From positions 682,001 to 746,000 of the forward strand of contig JBBMOL010000201.1 of NCBI GenBank assembly GCA_037954665.1: DNA of 64,000 nt, read 5' to 3'. The stretch is from Laguncularia racemosa (Eukaryota > Streptophyta > Magnoliopsida > Myrtales > Combretaceae). This document shows, one piece after another, positions 56,769 through 64,000 of the stretch. The position numbers and the translations under genes are program-made. Numbering within the stretch: position 1 is the first letter of the stretch; every line of letters begins with the position of its first letter. The notes beneath the pieces are model-generated. The model did no database searches, was not told where the DNA came from, and saw only the letters and a program-made list of their open reading frames with translations.

Positions 56769-59700
56769 TGTCATGCCCTAAAGGGGGCCTGGAAGTTTTC
56801 ACTAAAATTATCATGGCATGTGTGCACTTGTTACATAATAATCGTCTTACAAGCTAGAGATCGTAAGACTAAATAATTAATTACATTTACCACTAATCAT
56901 ATTACATATAATTATGTAATAAAATATAACCATGGATTCCGTACCACACAGTCAACCATGATCACAGAGAGTTGGTATTCCCTACCAACCAGTAAAATGG
57001 AATAAAATCCTAAGTTTCACAAATTCAGATTTTACATTAGGGTCCTAAAATAACATTTCATCTGAATAATCTGTCTTTTGCAATTCTTACTTTATCGCTC
57101 TTAGCTTCCAAAAACTCTGGACCCTTCACATCGTATCCTATCCCAAGCTTTTAAAATTTTATTTGCAAAATAGTCTGTGGAAGGGTGAGCACACTATGGC
57201 TCAGTGAATGAGAGTGCAATACTTTCAATGCTACATACGCATAAGCAATTTCAAATCCAGTTATCAAATTATATGCTATGTATGAACAACCATATGAATG
57301 CAGCATCTCACGCAGTCTTTCGGTAACCGACGTGAAGTCTAGGGTTTACTCCCCCCTTAACCTTAGGTTAGGGATTCCGAAGCCACCATTAGTACCCAGG
57401 TCTCATTACCCGGTTTATTTATCTTATCACTTTAATAATTATAATATTTTTACTTCAACAGTGAATGCTCTCGTGTCTTTGCATCAGTTGGAGCAACGCT
57501 CCTATGTCTTTGCACAATTAGAGCAACACCCTCAAGGACCGGCCGGACTCGAAACTATCAAGGCGCGATAATCCCCTAATTACTTAGTTCGCACTTGGTG
57601 GAACAGTAATCCTCTGATTACTTCCGGTAAGCCCTATAGCAGTGATGGCCTTTAATCTCATGCAATGTCTCCTGTAAATGCATGTCAAATTTTAATCGAG
57701 TCCACTTTCTTAATTAATTGGTTTGGGGTGATCAAACAATATAGAGTCACAAACCAATCCACATTCAAAATGATAACGTGACTATTGAACATTTAAGACA
57801 TATCACGAATAACTAACAGGAGCCAAGTCCATCCCATAAACAAAATAGCTACACCTAACATTCATAGTCTTCACAACAAGAAATATCAAACCTTACAAGT
57901 CCGAGATATGGCAAAAAAATTTGATCAACCAAGTGGAATCTGTCAAGTAAAACACAAAATCATAATTAAATAAATTTTAAAATGAGTCGTCCTATAGGAC
58001 AAAATCAATAGTAGTGTAATACGGCTCAATCTCATCAACCGTTAAATCAATCACTCGGGTTCGATTGATGGTTCTCATCCCTTAATACCTCTATGTCATC
58101 TCACTCACTGTCAAATTAATCACTTAGGATTGATTTACAATTCTCATTCTTTGACACCCCTGTGTCATCGCACCTCTCAAGTGCTTAATTTTACACATAT
58201 TCGAGAGTCAAACAAGGTAGCCACATATATATCCCTTCCAAGTCCTCAAGTACCTACGTATATAATATATATATATATATATATATTATTTATAAACATA
58301 TTTTTAACTAAAGGATAAATTTGCTAGGCACCTCCCCTCACATACTTAAGAGGGGCAAGAAAAATACAATTGTTAAGTTTGTAGAATAAAAACTTGCACT
58401 TATGATTTATATAGTTATATGCATAATTGTATTTTATAAATATAATAGGAAAATAATTTTGTCCAAGCATATATATGTATTCAAAAGTAGATTCTTGTAT
58501 GTGTATACAAAGATATATATATAATCTATTCCAATTATGCATACATATACAGTAGCTATAGAAGAAAAAGTTAGGTTTATAAATATTTTAGTTTAGTTTA
58601 AAGAAAACAATGTTAAATCGCGGTATTGGGTCTATAGTGATGGCACTAGCAAAAAGGTGCAAAGTGCCATCATTAAGATAGTAATATCTAAACCCTTAGC
58701 CCATACTGTCCTCTATATCATTAAGACAGTATTCATCTGTAACTTATCTATCTACCAATTTTTTTCGTAAACTTCCTTTCTAAACTCATTTAACCCCACT
58801 ATATACCTTAAGAATAATAATAACCACCACCAATTTGCAACCGTAACCAAGCAAGTGGATTCACAAACACAAAGCATATCAACATTAAACATACATTGTA
58901 GCATATCATAAAGTTTCCCACTCACCTATTTATGGTTGTCATAGTTCCAACCGAAATCGAGTGATTCCAACGGGTAATCCCTTCCCTCTGCAATGTTTCC
59001 TTAACCAAATCATAGAAAGCATCATCTCCACCTGACTTTGGTAGTTTTCTAGCACCTTAAGTTGCTGTAATTGACTATCTACTTTCCTTGTGTAGAAGTC
59101 AAGCAATGGAATGTCTTCGACCTGCCAAATTTGGAATTCCTTCTTCTATATAGGTAAAATACCCTTAGGAAGGACAACTAAAGGTTTTGCACTAAGGTGT
59201 TTGGCCAAGAATGATTTTTCTCAACATCCTTTGAACATTCCATTGCGAAATTCATTTCATTTTAAATTTCCCCCAAGCCATCATCTTGGACGTTGCTTGA
59301 ATCATTCTCTTCACCATCTACACTAACATAAACACCTCTTTTTCTCGTTTAATTTCACACATAGACACACTCACCTCCCTCACACAATTCCCTCTTCCTC
59401 CTCGGTTTCACCTTTCCATTCTTTCTTCACTCCTTTGTTGACATCTCCACCAATAAGGCTTCCCATCCTCTCTACCGGTCTCAATCCTCACTCATGCTTC
59501 TATCATTACACGTACACCGGTCACCCTAGATACACACACATGCCCACCTCCATCGTAATAACGTCATACACACACGTACATACCAGCACACACCTACTCA
59601 TACACATACACACACACATACATACCATGCACATACAGTTGCACTTCGCAACCCTTTCTTCCCCTCTTGCCTACACTTACACATAGCTATACCACATAAC

Positions 59701-61932
59701 TTTCTTCATCTTCCAACTTTTCTCCTTCCTTTCTCCTTATTCTCTTCTTCCTTTTGGCTCCCTTACCATAACTTTCCCCCTTGTTTCCTTGCTAAGCTCC
59801 CTTCAACCCTCAGACTTCTCCAATTCCTCACTTCTTCTTCTCATTTCTTTTCACTCTCCTCTAGGCCACCTTTAGGAATGTACATATTTCAAATCTTCCC
59901 ATTTAACTCTCTATTCTTTTCTTTTTCCTAGAAACCTTCCATTTTCCTCTCCTTCTCCTTCATTTCCCAACCCAATTCTTTTCCCTTTGTACTTCTTATC
60001 TCCTACACACCGAACCCCACATACACATCGTACATACATAGACACCACGCATACACACCTGCACACTCCTACCCATTCACCTTCACACTCCTCACACACC
60101 ATGCACACACTATCACATACATACACATGCTCATGCACATACACACATATACACCACACATACACCTCACGTACACACTCACACACACGTTCACTATCCT
60201 TCACGCAATTCCCTCTTCTCCCTTGGATTCACCTTCCCATTTCCTCTTCTTCCTTGTTATCTAACATACCTTTGTATACATACATATATATCTCTTTCTC
60301 TTCCTCCCATTTCCCCTCCTCTTTTCTCCTCTAGAAAGATGTTGTTGTGGTTGCTGACGATTGTTGTTGCAGTTGTTGTTGCGGTCGTTAGCGGTTGCTG
60401 TTCTCCTTTCTTGACACACACATATGCACATAGCCACACGTCGTTGGAAGCTCGTTATTGCGCACGCCAGTGCCCAATTCTCCACGTCTGGCTCCTTCTT
60501 CCATTTCTCCCTTTCCATTCCCTTCTATTGTCTTCTTGCCGCCATCACGTCAGGATCTTCGGTTGTCCATTTTCTCGAGTAAACTCAACAAGTGTGTGCC
60601 ATGTAACAATTTTTATCACTGAAGTAGCGTTCCTCCCATTTGATGATCGTTTGTTCAAGGTCATCAACGAGGACGTCGTCGCCGGTTGTTCGCACCTGAT
60701 CACTGTTGTCATGATCATCTTTGTCGTCATCATCGTCATCATCACCATCCTAATCCACCTCCATATGGGGTCCATTGTCTCTATGAAGTTCGCCCTTGAA
60801 TGGTTACTAGTTGAAGTAGTGGTTTTGGTCATCGGTGAAGCTAGCAGTAACATGGAAGGAGCATTGCGAGAGTTTAGAGATAGAGGGGGGTCAACGGGAT
60901 GTGGGTGGGGGTAGTGGCGAAGCGGTGGAGAGAGTTGTTGTTGTGGTGGTGGAAGAGAAGTTGAGGGTTTGGCTACTGATGTAGTGACTGTGGCGAGGTG
61001 GTGGTTAGGAGTTAGGGTTTTCCTAATGTAATGTTGCGGGGTTAAAGCCTTAGTTTTGGTTTGGGGAGGAAGCGAAGATTTAGGGAGAAAGAAGACAAAA
61101 ATTGGGGGAAACGAGAGAGAGGGAACAGAGTCCTGGGTAGGGGAGCTCTCCGGGCGGGAAGAAGATAAAAAAGGAGGAGAAGAAAGAAGGAAGAAAAGAA
61201 AATAGAAAAAAAGGAAGAAGGGAATGATGCAATGGGCTAGGACGTGGTACCGAGAAGGAGTATGTGGGCAGCTAAAGGAGAAAGAAAAGAGAGGAAGAAA
61301 AGAAAGGAAAGAAAAAAAAAGAGAAGTGAAGAGGAGAAAATAACATAAAGATTTAGACAAATATAAATAATTAGTTATTTACGAGTTCGTTTAGTATACA
61401 TATTAGTATCTCAATAAATTATGATACTCTATATAAAATTTTACGTCTAAGCTAATTTGATTACTCCGGACATAAATATTTACTCGAAATTTTCATTTGA
61501 AATTCCTAAATCTATAATTTCAATTAATTTCATTATTCAACCTAATATTATTCAAAATTTATGTTTTGGGGAATTTATTATTTTAATTTAAATTACACAA
61601 ACTAAAATTAGGACATACAATTATTTTTATTTATATTTTTTTATTTGTTTATATACCTATATACGGATATTTTTCAATTACTTCACTTCTTAAATTTATT
61701 TAGTAATAGATTTCATAAAATTTGAAATGCTACGTTCGTTATCCTTTTTCTTTTTATATGGTTATTTGTAAATTATTAAAATAATATTCATGTATTGCAA
61801 TGTTTTAAATTTATTTTTTTGTCATAAGTTTCTCAAAATTATCATTCTCGCTACCCCGGCCTAGAAGTATCTATTATTTTGCTTATTCTCTTTAATTTTT
61901 ATATAGTTTTTCAAACTTTTCAGGACATTATA
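56769..61932 (+). mobile_element. Giant 5.16-kb solo LTR, plus orientation
   Basis: It is flanked by GGGAT at 56764-56768 and 61933-61937. It begins TGTCATGCCC and ends GGACATTATA, matching the termini of the minus-strand copy at 32032-37298. Shared landmarks in order are the 'tcgcgcc/aggcgcgat' block near 57570, the CA-rich tract (59520-60200), the GTTGTT tract (60340-60420) and the AT-rich end. The many substitutions show that the two copies inserted independently or long ago. No coding sequence was recognised; long frames at 60339-60914 and 60545-61360 come from biased composition. Confidence 0.78.
58262..58288. repeat. (TA)n microsatellite
   Basis: A run of alternating T and A inside the giant solo LTR. 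A similar run lies at about 35773-35800 in the other copy, at a comparable distance from the LTR start. Confidence 0.75.
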
Positions 61933-61937
61933 GGGAT

Positions 61938-62399
61938 GCTTAAAATACATAGTAATTCATTACAAAATGTAAAAATACATGAACTTAATAGTTTCAATGG
62001 AATATATGCATATGAAATTGCTAACAAATTATCGGTTCCTATCCCTATCCCATCCTATCTCCTTCCGCTAGTGAATTGTCTTGTTAGCTCAGTGAAGGCG
62101 TTAGTTGGCCTTGGTTGTGGAGTTAGAGGAGCTTTAGACTCCTATGTTGGATGCTGTTGGGGGAGTATCGTCAAACTCTTGTTGAGGTACAGGACTCTAT
62201 TCTATAGGTTGAGTTAATGATTCACCCTAGTCCATAGGTTGTTTTCCAAGGCATTTCTTCTATGGAGCCGGTTGTGTTAGAACATGACCACTTTATAGAA
62301 TGTCGATGTGGTGCCTTAGATTAGCTAAATCAGCCCCGAGCTAGCATACGTCACATTGGATATACTGGGCATCTACTGGTCCTCTATAAGATTTTCTTG
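61938..62399. other. Spacer, nothing recognised
   Basis: The right flank of the giant solo LTR. No motif was recognised. Confidence 0.4.
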
Positions 62400-64000
62400 T
62401 ATCTTACCTTGGTTTCAAGGTCATCGTCATCTCGCCGTCCGTCGTCGTGTAGGAATCGCTGTGCCTCCACTTCCACCTCCTCCTCTTGGATAGGCTGCTG
62501 TTGCAGCTGTGGATACAGTGTTACCACCTCCCCCCCAATGCTAATGCATAAAGTGAAGACCTTGAGCAGCTAGTGTCACAACCGTATCCACATCTGGTGA
62601 TAAGTAGATTTGTCGTAAGATATCACACTGTAGGTATGAACAAAATATAAATTAAATAGCATATGGTCATGCAATTATTCACTTATGGGTTGATGTCAAC
62701 TACACTTGCCAGAAATCCTTGCATAGCCCTCGTGTGTCTAATCCAACGCCGGCAGATCGACCTAAACCATTGTGTGTAATTATCATTCACACCACTAGGG
62801 CCCTCCATATAAACTACTTGTTGGAGTTGGTTGTCCCACATTTGTATATACACTATATGCTGGACTGGCCAATCAACATTAATCCTTCTCCGTAGGTCAA
62901 TTTGACGGAGCTTTGGTTGTGTATTCACTAGTTGTGAGATATATTTGGAACCCACCAAACTGCCTGGCCACTCGGTCTAGGAAATGCCACTAAATAATAT
63001 GGAAACAAATTAATGGCAGCTAAGCCATCTAAATGTACATTCTACCTTTGCAGAAATTAGGCAGAAGATTAATGAGACTCCCACCGTATGGCTCCCATTC
63101 CACTTGAAAAATGGGAGATTATATTAACTATAAATGATCAATATTATGAAATGCAAGAAAAAAGAAATAGGTTACTGAAATACTTGTGACATGTTCTGCT
63201 TGTCCAACGCATCCCGATATACGCCAACAACATGAGTAGGGTGATATTGTGCGTCCTTCTTTGTGTCCTAACATGCAGCCAATGGACATCCAGCTTATAT
63301 ATAAAGTCTATGTCAACTAAGGGGTGTTATGTGGGGAAATATATCCCACGCCCACACTTGTAAGAGAACAGTAACCCCTCCAATCTCGTGTGCCGACGGT
63401 AATGACGCGACACACAGTTGGCGATATAACCATGCTAAACATGTAAATCCTAAATTGTACGTCCCAGCAATGTTGAAATGCTGCAAGAGAGGTTACCACA
63501 TTGTGTGGACGAGGTAGCTAGATTTATCGACAAGGATAAATCCCCCCAATAGCTACATTATATAGGCATGCGTGTTTCGATGGATTTGCTTAGCTTTGGC
63601 GTCAAGTGAGAGCATCCAGAACATATCATGGAGCCATGTCATACTAATGCGGCCTCCCTACCATTAGGCCCCAACCTAACCCCTAGTAATTCTTCACAAA
63701 TCGTACCCCAATCCAACCAACTACTCCTTGTAACTACCCGACCATCTACAGGGAGTCCTAACTAGATCTCCACATTTTATATGGTAATAGTAAACTCCCC
63801 TGTTGACATGTGGAATGTGTACGTCTCTAGCCGCTATTGCTCTACCAATGCTGTAATCATGTGCCAATCCAGGGGTATATAGAGCAAGTGGCTCACACCT
63901 TTGAATCTAGCCAAATGCAAGTATGGCTCCATTCAAGGATTGAGGGGGATGGTGTGCTCGTCGCAACAAAGTGACAACTCGCACCACCAAATAGTAAGGT
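62400..64000 (-). pseudogene. Plant mobile domain (PMD, MAIN-like) pseudogene, continuing beyond the window
   Basis: On the minus strand from the window edge leftward, the translation reads YLHLARFKGVSHLLYIPLDW, MITALVEQ and ETYTFHMSTGEFTI, then LGLPVDGRVV and WLDWGTICEELLGVR. After a gap a second frame gives GFTCLAWLYRQLCVASL and VLLQVWAWDIFP, then at 62683-62958 INVDWPVQHIVYIQMWDNQL and YTQWFRSICRRWI. These are successive blocks of the plant mobile domain (also labelled aminotransferase-like), found in MAIN-family proteins and in transposable elements. Frameshifts and stops between blocks indicate a pseudogene. A C-terminal Gly-rich remnant reaches to about 62400. Confidence 0.75.

Noticed and set aside
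60339..61360. 191- and 271-residue frames on opposite strands
   Set aside because: Overlapping low-complexity frames inside the plus-strand giant solo LTR. No counterpart is conserved in frame in the other copy.
32032..61932. Large inversion as the cause of the inverted giant solo LTRs
   Set aside because: Each copy has its own complete target-site duplication (AAAAC, GGGAT), so two independent insertions explain the orientation.

Overview
This window looks like nuclear DNA of a flowering plant, most likely a eudicot. It is AT-rich and dominated by LTR retrotransposons of plant lineages (Tekay-like and CRM-like chromoviruses, Tat/Ogre-like elements), with a plant-type Mutator transposase relic, a plant mobile domain relic and one UGT72-type glycosyltransferase. 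No prokaryotic features were seen. The species cannot be told from the sequence alone.

Layout. 1-609: end of an LTR. 610-8.8 kb: a badly decayed Tekay-like Gypsy element on the minus strand (about 4150-8125), flanked by two inverted LTR fragments of another family. 10369-22991: a well-bounded element on the minus strand (TSD GGGAT) with 2.1-kb LTRs and a tRNA-Arg-type primer-binding site. It has an intact 508-codon ORF resembling the plant DUF7745 family and a 2.7-kb tandem array next to its 3' LTR, but no gag or pol. Its 3' LTR carries a nested 1547-bp solo LTR (TSD ACCCG), and both of its LTRs hold a tRNA-like Pol III promoter. 25252-26819: a small coding-free LTR element. 26.9-29.9 kb: a decayed Tat-type Gypsy relic. 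32032-37298 and 56769-61932: two roughly 5.2-kb solo LTRs of one family in opposite orientation, each with its own target-site duplication (AAAAC and GGGAT). 37674-39127: the UDP-glycosyltransferase gene, broken by one missing base in a homopolymer within its signature motif. A small relic of a related gene lies at about 30.1 kb. 44.6-56.6 kb: a Mutator-like transposase pseudogene cut into three pieces by two CRM-like retrotransposons (A, 45244-49874, TSD ATAGC; B, 51208-56059, TSD GAAGC). 62.4-64 kb: a plant mobile domain pseudogene.

How the parts relate. Only the glycosyltransferase looks like a host gene. Retrotransposons A and B both kept gag, protease and the pol C-terminus but lost integrase, so both now depend on proteins made elsewhere. 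The Ogre-like element likewise depends on gag-pol in trans. Insertion order follows from nesting: the Mutator relic predates A and B, and the 2.1-kb-LTR element predates the solo LTR inside it. LTR-LTR differences counted by eye are about 5 of 780 sites for A and 13 of 784 for B, so both are fairly recent.

Coordinates of intact elements are base-exact where a target-site duplication was found. Limits of decayed elements are approximate. Family names rest on recognising motifs, not on database searches.
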